Below, in pieces: positions 1-6,265 of a stretch of 13,025 nucleotides of DNA. Below the pieces are notes generated by a model, which ran no database searches, was not told the DNA's origin, and worked only from the letters and a program-made list of their open reading frames with translations. Within the stretch, counting starts at the first letter, position 1. The number at the start of each line of letters is the position of its first letter. Source of the DNA: CAZJKE01 sp964555625 (GTDB taxonomy: Bacteria; Planctomycetota; Phycisphaerae; Phycisphaerales; SM1A02); the NCBI GenBank assembly GCA_964555625.1, contig CAZKTE010000048.1, positions 1-13,025 of the forward strand, read 5' to 3'. A program made the position numbers and the translations under genes.

Positions 1-1426
1 CGCGTCGTCGCACGCCCATGAACAACTCCATCGCGATGCGAATGGCGGCGCCGATGTTGGCAAGCGGCTGCGCTCGTACGCCCAGCAAGAACTCGCCGAG
101 CTGCTTGGAGCCGTAGGCGAAGATGAAGCTGTGCATGACCTCGTTGGCGCCTTCCACAATGGTGTTGATACGCGAGTCTCGCCAGATGCGTTCCAGCTCG
201 TTCTCCGTCATGTACCCCTCGCCGCCCATGATCTGCATGGCGTCGTCGGCGCAGCGATACCCGTACTCGCTGCAGAAGACCTTGCAGATGGCGGTCTCGA
301 GCATGATGTCCTCGTCCTCGCGGTCGATGATGCCCGTGGTCATGTAGAGCATGGACTCCATGGCGTAGACCCAGGACGACATGCGCGCGAGGCGTTCCTT
401 GACCAGGTCAAACTCTCCGATGGGCCGATCGAACTGGACCCGGTACTGCGACCACTTCGTGGCCTGGTCGAGGGCGGTGCGCCCGGCGCCGACCATGCCC
501 GCAGAGAGCGTGCAGCGGCCCCAGTTGAGACAGGTCAGCGCCACGTTGATGCCCTTGCCTTCCTCGTGCAGGAGGTTCGCGACGGGCACCTTGACGTTTG
601 TGAAGCGGATCCGGGCCTGCCAGGTTCCGCGGATACCGCACTTGGCGCGGTTGGCGCTGAAGACGTCCACCCCCTCCATGTCGGGCGTGACGATGAGGGC
701 GTTGAATCGACTGTGCTCCTTGCCTGTCTTCGGATCCGTGATCGTGCAGCGAGCCATGACCGTCAGCATGCCCGAGCGAGCGCCGCTGGTGGCCCACTTC
801 TTCTCGCCGTTGAGCAGGTAGTGCGTGCCGTCGTCGCTGAGGACGCACGTGGTCTGTTGGTTCTGCGCGTCACAGCCGACGGTCGGCTCGCTCAGGCAAA
901 AGGCGCTGAGGGTGTCGGTGCTGATGCGCGGCAGCCAGTGTTGCTGCTGCTCGTCGTTCCCGAAGAGCTTGATGGCGCCGCAACCGATCGACTGGTGCGC
1001 TGAGACCATGACGGCGGTGGATCCGCACGTGCGGCCGATGCGCTCAAGTACGCGGTTGTAGCTGGTCACGCCGTACCCGCCGCCGCCGAACTCCCGGGGA
1101 ATGATCATCCCCATGACGCCCATGTCAAAGAGCCGCTGGATGCACCACTGCGGGATCTCCTGGTCCTGGTCGACGCCCACTGAGGGATGCTCGTCGCGCA
1201 GGTACGCGTCGAGCTCGGCGAGCAACGCGTCGCATCGCGCACGCTCGTCTCCGTCCTCGGTTGGGTAGGGGAAGACCTGGTCCTGTCGAATGTTCCCCCA
1301 GAAGAGGTTCTTGACGAACCCCATCGTCGTCGGATCCGGACCGAGCATCTCCTGCGCCTTGCGGATCTGCTCGAGGTCCCTTTCGCTGACGTTCTTGAGT
1401 TGGCTTGTTAGATCCGCCTGTGCCAC
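1..1426 (-). CDS. Acyl-CoA dehydrogenase, VLCAD/ACAD9-like (3' end outside window)
   Basis: FAD-dependent alpha,beta-dehydrogenation of acyl-CoA, the first step of beta-oxidation or of branched-chain acyl-CoA breakdown. About 475 codons are visible and the frame is still open at base 1. Seen: an N-terminal helical domain with IPREFGGGGYG (109-119), the flavin/substrate segment FCLSEPTVGCDA (176-187), a middle beta domain, LARMSSWVYAMESM (346-359), IMGGEGYM (399-406), RDSRI (416-420) and VEGANEV (424-430). Glu425 sits where VLCAD has its catalytic base. Sequence continues past the usual short-ACAD end, as expected of VLCAD/ACAD9-type proteins with a C-terminal extension. The GTG start at 1426 is chosen because GGAG lies 9 bases upstream and no other frame stays open. 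It lies 33 bases after the upstream hydratase gene, so the two are probably co-transcribed. Chain-length specificity cannot be read from sequence. Confidence 0.93.
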   Translation of the reverse strand, partial: MAQADLTSQLKNVSERDLEQIRKAQEMLGPDPTTMGFVKNLFWGNIRQDQVFPYPTEDGDERARCDALLAELDAYLRDEHPSVGVDQDQEIPQWCIQRLFDMGVMGMIIPREFGGGGYGVTSYNRVLERIGRTCGSTAVMVSAHQSIGCGAIKLFGNDEQQQHWLPRISTDTLSAFCLSEPTVGCDAQNQQTTCVLSDDGTHYLLNGEKKWATSGARSGMLTVMARCTITDPKTGKEHSRFNALIVTPDMEGVDVFSANRAKCGIRGTWQARIRFTNVKVPVANLLHEEGKGINVALTCLNWGRCTLSAGMVGAGRTALDQATKWSQYRVQFDRPIGEFDLVKERLARMSSWVYAMESMLYMTTGIIDREDEDIMLETAICKVFCSEYGYRCADDAMQIMGGEGYMTENELERIWRDSRINTIVEGANEVMHSFIFAYGSKQLGEFLLGVRAQPLANIGAAIRIAMELFMGVRRR

Positions 1427-1459
1427 GATTCCATTCTCCACGATCAACGCCCGTCGGGT

Positions 1460-2338
1460 CTAGCCACGGGCGAAGAAGGCCTCCAGTCGCTCTCGGGCGG
1501 TTTCCGTCGACCGCAGTCGCACCAGTGCGCACTGCTCGGCAGCGACCGCCGCCGTCCATCCCTGGCTGCAGCCCACGTCGACTGCCGCGAAGACGGCCTC
1601 GGCAGCATCGGTGGCCTCAACCTCCTCGCGTGCGAGTTGCGAGCCCCGGGCGACCGCCTGCGCGCATGCAGCGTCGATGCAGCGTGGCACCGCTCGATCG
1701 GCCGCGGTGCAGGTCTGCAGGAAGCTCAGGGCTGCTTCGGGAAGATCCGACGGGTCCTCGACGATGGAGACCGCCAGTCCATCCGGCACGTCACCACTGT
1801 GGAACGTCGTGCCGGTGGCAGTGGCGCAGATGGCGACCTGCGGGTCAATCCGCGCTGGGAGCGTCTGGGTGCCACCCCAGCCCGGGCAGAGACCTAGGCT
1901 CGCCTCGGGCAGCCCGATAGCGTACGGCTTGCCGGCGACCGACTGCCGCGAGAGCACGATGCCATCACAGTGCAGCGCCAACTCAAGTCCGCCGCCCAGC
2001 GCGGCGCCGTCGATTGCCGCCACGGTCGGGCAGGGGAGTTGGCTGATTCGGCCAAGCACCGTCGTGCCGTAGGCCAGGTAGGCGTGGATCGCGTGGTCGT
2101 CGAGCTCGTTGATCTCCGCCAGATCCGCGCCGGCGATGAACGTGCGCGGACAGTCGCTGGCGATCACCAGACCAGTTGGGGGGGTGGCGAAGATGGCGTC
2201 GAGTGCCGCGTCGAGTTGATGCAGCAGCGCGGCATCTAGGACAACGACACTGCGATCACCTCCACCGAGGTGGAGCGTGACGATGCCCTTCTGGGTCGTC
2301 TCGGATCTCAGAAGCGGCTGGCCAGTCGCTGTCGCCAT
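1460..2338 (-). CDS. Enoyl-CoA hydratase, both catalytic Glu present
   Basis: Crotonase-fold protein of 292 aa, predicted to hydrate trans-2-enoyl-CoA to 3-hydroxyacyl-CoA in the cytoplasm. Seen: the CoA/oxyanion-hole motif TFIAGADLAEI (66-76), then GAALGGGLELALHCD (111-125) and GLPEASLGLCPGWGGTQ (142-158). Glu119 and Glu145 match the two catalytic Glu of classical hydratases (144 and 164 in the rat mitochondrial enzyme), with a few extra residues between them. The FIAGAD and LPEASLGLCPGWGGTQ wording resembles the hydratase half of FadB/FadJ multifunctional proteins, but no dehydrogenase half is fused here. The last ~100 residues are divergent. The start at 2338 (MATATG) is preferred over the longer open frame because AGGA lies 5 bases upstream and homology begins just after it. 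A 188-base gap separates it from the hydratase-like gene upstream; the dehydrogenase follows after 33 bases. Confidence 0.88.
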   Translation of the reverse strand: MATATGQPLLRSETTQKGIVTLHLGGGDRSVVVLDAALLHQLDAALDAIFATPPTGLVIASDCPRTFIAGADLAEINELDDHAIHAYLAYGTTVLGRISQLPCPTVAAIDGAALGGGLELALHCDGIVLSRQSVAGKPYAIGLPEASLGLCPGWGGTQTLPARIDPQVAICATATGTTFHSGDVPDGLAVSIVEDPSDLPEAALSFLQTCTAADRAVPRCIDAACAQAVARGSQLAREEVEATDAAEAVFAAVDVGCSQGWTAAVAAEQCALVRLRSTETARERLEAFFARG

Positions 2339-2378
2339 CGGGGTCCTTTCTCTTCGTCGCAGAAAAACGTGTCGGCAC

Positions 2379-2410
2379 CGATCCCAGTGGATCGTTCTCA
2401 CGACCGATCC
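2379..2410. repeat. Three-part alternating inverted repeat upstream of the hydratase
   Basis: CGATCC (2379-2384), GGATCG (2389-2394) and CGATCC (2405-2410) follow one another with gaps of 4 and 10 bases. The middle arm can pair with either neighbour, so two mutually exclusive hairpins are possible in a minus-strand transcript; equally, it could be a tandem operator. It lies 41-72 bases upstream of the hydratase start. Arms are only 6 bp, so chance is not excluded. Confidence 0.35.
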
Positions 2411-2484
2411 TGCCTGCCCGCGAGGCGGGGGACTGGTGCGGTTCGCATGTTGCCGCGGCCATGGCGGCCGCCGGCGGGCCGCGC

Positions 2485-2514
2485 ATTGTACCCCAAGGGC
2501 GTCTCTCGCTCCAA
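2485..2514 (-). promoter_or_regulatory. Candidate sigma-70-type promoter for the hydratase-dehydrogenase pair
   Basis: On the minus strand TTGGAG (2514-2509) and TACAAT (2490-2485) are separated by 18 bases. The -10 box matches consensus at 5 of 6 positions, the -35 at 3 of 6. It would start transcription near 2478 and leave a leader of about 140 bases that contains the inverted repeats at 2379-2410. It lies just downstream of the preceding hydratase-like gene, so the two distal genes may be transcribed separately as well as by read-through. Confidence 0.35.
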
Positions 2515-2526
2515 ACGCTTCTCTTG

Positions 2527-3270
2527 TCAGCCCCAGAGCGGCCGCAGCCGCGACTGGGCCTCATCGCCTGCAATCACCGCCGCCGAGAGTTCGGCCCCGC
2601 GATCAAGCGAAGCGTCATCCAATGACCCATCAAGCTCGTTAAGCCATCGCTTGGTGACCGCCATTGCGTGTCCGCCGCCCTTGGACAACTCCTGGGCGAA
2701 TGTCTTGACGGCCGACTCGAGGTCATCGCGATCCACGAGATGGGTTGCAAGCCCGGCGGCGTGCCCGGCGGCGCCGTCCATCGTGCCACCGGCAAGCAGC
2801 ATGGCCCGTGCGCGGCCACTGCCGAGCGATCGCATCAGCCAGGGTGCCACGACGGCCGGGCAGACGCCCAAGTCCACCTCCGGGTAGCCGACCTTCGCCT
2901 CGGGGTGCGTGAAGGCGAAGTCGGGCACGACCATCAGCCCGCAGCCTCCGCCAACAGCCGCGCCCTGAACGCGGGCGATGGTTGGCAACGAGAGCCGCCG
3001 CAGCCGCCGCAGGAACACCGAGAGTCCGTGCAGCATCCGGCCCATCGCCGCCGCATCGCTGAGGACGCCCTTCAGGTCCATGCCCGCGCAGAAGCAGGCG
3101 CCTTCTCCGGCAAGGACCACGACCCGCAGGGACTCGTCCTGCTCGATGGAGTCCAGCGATTCGTTGAGCGCGTCGATGAGATCCGGCGAGAGCGCATTGC
3201 GCTTGTCGCCGCGGCGCATGGTCAGCGTCGCGATGCCCTCGTGCGCCTCGAGTGTGGCAAGATCGGCCAT
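2527..3270 (-). CDS. Enoyl-CoA hydratase/isomerase family protein, first catalytic Glu replaced
   Basis: Crotonase-fold protein of 247 aa, a normal single-domain length. Seen: RRGDKRNALSPDL (19-31), the oxyanion/CoA motif ACFCAGMDLKGV (58-69), GAAVGGGCGLMVVPD (103-117) and VGYPEVDLGVCPAVV (127-141). Gly111 occupies the position of the first hydratase Glu, while Glu131 matches the second. One-Glu crotonases include isomerases and some methylglutaconyl-/isohexenylglutaconyl-CoA hydratase relatives (LiuC/AtuE type), so plain hydration of simple enoyl-CoA is uncertain. It begins 19 bases after the trpC stop, so co-transcription with trpC is likely. No convincing Shine-Dalgarno precedes the ATG, consistent with translation following on from trpC. 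An acyl-CoA dehydrogenase downstream suggests a role in acyl-CoA catabolism; the substrate cannot be named. Confidence 0.85.
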   Translation of the reverse strand: MADLATLEAHEGIATLTMRRGDKRNALSPDLIDALNESLDSIEQDESLRVVVLAGEGACFCAGMDLKGVLSDAAAMGRMLHGLSVFLRRLRRLSLPTIARVQGAAVGGGCGLMVVPDFAFTHPEAKVGYPEVDLGVCPAVVAPWLMRSLGSGRARAMLLAGGTMDGAAGHAAGLATHLVDRDDLESAVKTFAQELSKGGGHAMAVTKRWLNELDGSLDDASLDRGAELSAAVIAGDEAQSRLRPLWG

Positions 3271-3289
3271 GGGCGAAGTGTACCGGCGG

Positions 3290-4093
3290 TTACGTCCCCG
3301 ACAGGAGCGCCGCCAATGCAGCCCCTGGGTCCCCGCTGCGCATCAGCGACTCGCCCACGAGCACGATGCCGACGCCGCAGGCACGCAGACGCCGAAGATC
3401 GTCCCCGCCGCTGATGCCCGACTCGCTCACCAGGCACGCCTTGTCGGCCACGAGATCCACGCAGGAGATCGTGTGCTCGATGTCCGTCTGCATGGTCGCA
3501 AGGTCACGGTTGTTGATGCCCACCAGACACGGCCCGTCGGATGCGGCGGCGATCGCGGCGATCCGCTCGACCTCCGCTCGCCCATGGGCCTCAAGCAGCG
3601 TGGCCATGCCCAGCGCGTGGGCATCACCCATGCAGGCGGCAAGGTCGTCACTTGGCAGCGCCTCGGCGATGAGCAGGATGGCGTCGGCGCCCACTGCGCG
3701 GGATTCGACCACCTGCCAAGGATCGATGATGAAGTCCTTCCGCAGCACGGGCAGGCCTACGGCCTCCTTGATGGCTGCGATGTAGGCGAGGTCCCCGCCG
3801 AAGAACGCCTCGTCGGTCAGGCAGGAGATCGCAGAAGCGCCCGCCTTCTCGTACGCTTTGGCGATGGCCACCGGATCGAATGTCCCGCAGAGCTCGCCCG
3901 CCGACGGGCTGCGACGCTTCACCTCCGCGATGATGCGCACACCGTCGCCTCCGGAGACCGCCGTGACGAGATCCCGCGGTGGCGCCGCATCGGCCGCGGC
4001 CGCGGCGAGGGCCTCGAAAGAGGCTGCCGCCTGTCCTGCGGCGATCTCACCGCGCTTGTGCGCGATGATGTCACTTAGCGTCGTTGCTTCCAT
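3290..4093 (-). CDS. trpC: Indole-3-glycerol-phosphate synthase
   Basis: Closes the ring of carboxyphenylamino-deoxyribulose-5-phosphate to indole-3-glycerol phosphate, the fourth step from chorismate in tryptophan synthesis. The protein is 267 aa, normal for a monofunctional TrpC; no TrpF domain is fused. Family motifs appear in order along a TIM barrel: IIAEVKRRSPSAG (54-66), CLTDEAFFGGD (91-101), LRKDFIIDPWQ (117-127), ADAILLI (136-142), LLEAHG (166-171), VGINNRDL (191-198), SESGI (223-227) and LVGESLMR (245-252). Expected catalytic residues are present: Glu57, Lys59, Lys119, Glu168, Asn194 and Ser225. The frame stays open far upstream, but homology starts at MEATTLSDIIAHKR, so the ATG at 4093 is used; Met at 4123 would overlap the divergent gene. 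No other trp biosynthesis gene is visible; the gene heads an acyl-CoA gene run instead. Confidence 0.96.
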   Translation of the reverse strand: MEATTLSDIIAHKRGEIAAGQAAASFEALAAAAADAAPPRDLVTAVSGGDGVRIIAEVKRRSPSAGELCGTFDPVAIAKAYEKAGASAISCLTDEAFFGGDLAYIAAIKEAVGLPVLRKDFIIDPWQVVESRAVGADAILLIAEALPSDDLAACMGDAHALGMATLLEAHGRAEVERIAAIAAASDGPCLVGINNRDLATMQTDIEHTISCVDLVADKACLVSESGISGGDDLRRLRACGVGIVLVGESLMRSGDPGAALAALLSGT

Positions 4094-4121
4094 CGCGGGC
4101 AAGGGTACCGCGGCAGCGTCC

Positions 4122-4919
4122 ATGGAGCAGGCGCCCGGGACCTGGTCGGCGGGCCTGATGCTGCTCCCGGTGGCCATCTTGGCAGTCGTCTGGTTCATCG
4201 CGCGCCGCCACGGCGTGCTGCGCACACCCCTGCGCACATCGGTCTCGGGATCTCTGGCCATCGCCCTTGTGGCCGGAATGCTCCTGGCATCGATCCTCGG
4301 TGGCATTGCAGGATTTGCGATGGCTGGCGAAGACACGATGTCGCAGCGAGCGTGGGTGCTCGGGCTGAGTTTCGCCGCGCAGGTTCCGCTGCTGGCCGTG
4401 TTCATGGCCAAGTCGCGAGCGCATCGTGGTCGAGTCGCAGCGACGGCAGCGATCGGCCTGGCGGTCTTCGCGCCTGCTGCGTTGGCGACAGCCTTCATCG
4501 CCCACCGCCTGTTGGTGGGCCTGGGCATGGAGACGGAGACGGCCATCGGGCACGAGACGCTTGCTGAGATCGCCGCTGCACCGCGCGAGGCGGCGACCTG
4601 GATCGTCATCGCCATCGTCGTGCTCGGTATTGCGGTGACAGAAGAAGTGCTCTACCGCGGGATGTTGCAGCCGATCATCGACACGATCATCGGAGCCACC
4701 GGACGATGGCCGGCCATCGTCGCCACAAGCGCGGTCTTCGCCGCCATGCACATCGGCGCCGCGCACGCGTCGGCGCTGATCGGGTTGTTCGTGCTGTCAC
4801 TTGGGCTCGGCTGGGCGCGGGAGCGCAGCGGCTCGGTCATCGCACCCATCCTGATACACGCGGGCTTCAATGCGCTCAACATTGCGCTGGTACTCAGCGG
4901 CTACAGTACGACCCCGTGA
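4122..4919 (+). CDS. CPBP-family intramembrane metalloprotease
   Basis: Polytopic membrane protein of 265 aa in the CPBP/Abi family (PF02517), related to Rce1-type CAAX proteases and bacteriocin-immunity proteins. Hydrophobic segments lie near residues 11-27, 43-67, 78-95, 106-126, 160-173, 197-209, 215-229 and 238-258. The three family motifs are intact in the C-terminal half: EEVLYR (174-179), FAAMH (206-210) and HAGFN (246-250). Glu174, Glu175, Arg179, His210, His246 and Asn250 are therefore all present and an active protease is expected. The natural substrate is not known. The frame is open further upstream, but the ATG at 4122 precedes the first membrane segment and avoids overlap with divergent trpC, which starts 28 bases away. 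No clear Shine-Dalgarno is visible. Its stop overlaps the trpS start. Confidence 0.87.
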   Translation: MEQAPGTWSAGLMLLPVAILAVVWFIARRHGVLRTPLRTSVSGSLAIALVAGMLLASILGGIAGFAMAGEDTMSQRAWVLGLSFAAQVPLLAVFMAKSRAHRGRVAATAAIGLAVFAPAALATAFIAHRLLVGLGMETETAIGHETLAEIAAAPREAATWIVIAIVVLGIAVTEEVLYRGMLQPIIDTIIGATGRWPAIVATSAVFAAMHIGAAHASALIGLFVLSLGLGWARERSGSVIAPILIHAGFNALNIALVLSGYSTTP

Positions 4920-5983
4920 GCAAGCAGCGCGTCATCCTGACCGGCGATACGCCGACTGGGCAACTGCACTTGGGCCACTACATGGGCTCGGTGCGTCGCC
5001 GCGTGGAACTCCAGGACACGGCCGAGTGCTACTTCCTGCTGGCGAACATGCATGCGTTCACTACGGCGGCCGATGCACCTGACGAGATCCGCGCCAACAC
5101 GCTGGAGATAGTCCGCGACTACCTGGCCATGGGCATCGATCCCGATCGCAGCGCCATCGTGCTGCAGACAGAGGTGCCGGCAATCGCCGAGTTGACCTAT
5201 CTGTTTGCGATGCTGCTGCCGTTCAACCGGGTCATGCGCAACCCGACGCTCAAGGAGGAGATCAAGATCAAGGGCCTCGGTGAGACCTACAGCTTCGGGT
5301 TTCCGCTCTATGCCGTGGGGCAGACGGCCGACATCCTTGCGTTCCGTGCGCATGCCGTACCGGTCGGCGAGGACCAGGTGCCGCACATCGAACTCACGCG
5401 GGAGGTGGCGCGGCGATTCAACAAGCTCTACTGCGGCGTACCTGAGAACGCCGAGGACGACGATCCGATCATGGCAGAGCAGGGGGTATTCCCTCTGCCC
5501 GTGGCCGACGTGGGTCGCGTCGGGCGGCTCGTGGGGACCGACGGCGTCGAGAAGATGAGCAAGAGCCTCGACAACGCCATCTACGTGACGGACACTCCCG
5601 GTCAGGTCAAGAAGAAGCTCGGCGGCCTCTACACAGGCCGCCAGTCCATGACCGATCCCGGGGACGCTGACAACGGCCTGATGCAGTACGTCGAGACGTT
5701 CATCGCCGACGAGGGCCGCGCTGCGGAGCTCAAGGACCGTTACGTACGCGGTGACAACATCGGCGACGGGCACATCAAGGAAGAGGTGGCCGAGGCGGTC
5801 AGTGCCCTGCTTGCACCCATGCAGGAGCGGCGGGTGGCCTACGAGGGGGATGACGCAACGGTCCTTGACATCCTCCGCGAGGGCACGAGGCGGGCCAACG
5901 AGCGAACCGAGGCAACGCTGGCGATGGCCAAGGACGCCGCCGGGCTGGGTTTTTTCGACCGTCAGCTGCATCTGGACGCCTGA
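4916..5983 (+). CDS. trpS: Tryptophanyl-tRNA synthetase
   Basis: Class I aminoacyl-tRNA synthetase that charges tRNA-Trp; 355 aa, near the usual bacterial length. Seen: the HIGH-type signature TPTGQLHLGHYMG (12-24), the Rossmann core, GEDQVPH (151-157) conserved in the TrpRS/TyrRS group, and the KMSKS loop VEKMSKSLDN (211-220). The C-terminal helical anticodon-binding region runs to LGFFDRQLHLDA at the end. The GTG at 4916 is the start: it gives the family N-terminus MSKQRVILTGDTPTG, whereas the longer upstream frame runs through the protease gene and encodes nothing TrpRS-like. GTGA places the start and the protease stop in a 4-base overlap, implying translational coupling. No convincing terminator follows before the next gene. 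Confidence 0.96.
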   Translation: MSKQRVILTGDTPTGQLHLGHYMGSVRRRVELQDTAECYFLLANMHAFTTAADAPDEIRANTLEIVRDYLAMGIDPDRSAIVLQTEVPAIAELTYLFAMLLPFNRVMRNPTLKEEIKIKGLGETYSFGFPLYAVGQTADILAFRAHAVPVGEDQVPHIELTREVARRFNKLYCGVPENAEDDDPIMAEQGVFPLPVADVGRVGRLVGTDGVEKMSKSLDNAIYVTDTPGQVKKKLGGLYTGRQSMTDPGDADNGLMQYVETFIADEGRAAELKDRYVRGDNIGDGHIKEEVAEAVSALLAPMQERRVAYEGDDATVLDILREGTRRANERTEATLAMAKDAAGLGFFDRQLHLDA

Positions 5984-6037
5984 GGGGGAACGATATCCAC
6001 AGCGCCATTTTGGGCAGGCATGGTGTGATTTCAGGGG

Positions 6038-6043
6038 TATACT
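6038..6043 (+). promoter_or_regulatory. Possible -10 box upstream of the giant gene
   Basis: TATACT matches the sigma-70 -10 consensus at 5 of 6 positions in the 165-base gap after trpS. No good -35 lies 16-18 bases upstream, so support is limited. It would give a leader of about 100 bases before the ATG at 6149. Nothing else in the gap resembles a gene or a strong terminator. Confidence 0.3.
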
Positions 6044-6148
6044 CATCGGTCGAGGTCCACGCAGCCAATGTCGCCATGGAGGGCGGCCATTTCTAGGCAA
6101 TGCGAATGGTGTCCTCGTATTAGAGGGATCGGAGAGGTGCTGACCAGG

Positions 6149-6265
6149 ATGGCTCAGGCGCGACATTCCATGGGTGGCTCAGGGGGGCTCATGGTGCGCC
6201 TATCGAGCGCGCTTGCCGTCTTTGCCATGGCGCTATCGATGATTCTGAGCCCGGCGGTGCAGGCG
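6149..6265 (+). other. Signal peptide of the giant protein
   Basis: Residues 1-39. A polar stretch with Arg5 and Arg17 precedes a hydrophobic core from Leu18 to about Leu33, followed by SPAVQA and then AG. Ala37-position spacing (V37-Q38-A39) fits a signal peptidase I site after Ala39. If translation really starts at Met15 (6191) the signal peptide would be shorter and more typical, so the excess N-terminal residues are a reason to question the start. Confidence 0.75.

Noticed and set aside
131..1003. 290-codon plus-strand open frame at the left end
   Set aside because: Antisense to the acyl-CoA dehydrogenase; it reads as low-complexity Val/Ala/Asp-rich sequence.
1408..1434. Eight-codon minus-strand ATG frame overlapping the dehydrogenase start
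   Set aside because: Its ATG is only one base from the GGAG, too close for initiation; the GTG at 1426 is properly spaced and leads into the conserved protein.
2978..4078. 366-codon plus-strand open frame
   Set aside because: Antisense to trpC and the crotonase gene, both supported by clear catalytic motifs.
4094..4615. N-terminal extension of trpC in the same frame
   Set aside because: The extension overlaps the protease gene antisense and has no TrpC-like sequence; TrpC homology begins at 4093.
6067..6091. Imperfect hairpin AATG-T-CGCC / GGCG-GC-CATT in the leader of the giant gene
   Set aside because: Eight pairs with an internal mismatch and no T-run; too weak to call a terminator or regulatory RNA.
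4901..6166. 421-codon minus-strand open frame over trpS
   Set aside because: Shadow of trpS, whose motifs are unambiguous; the antisense product is compositionally skewed with no family match.
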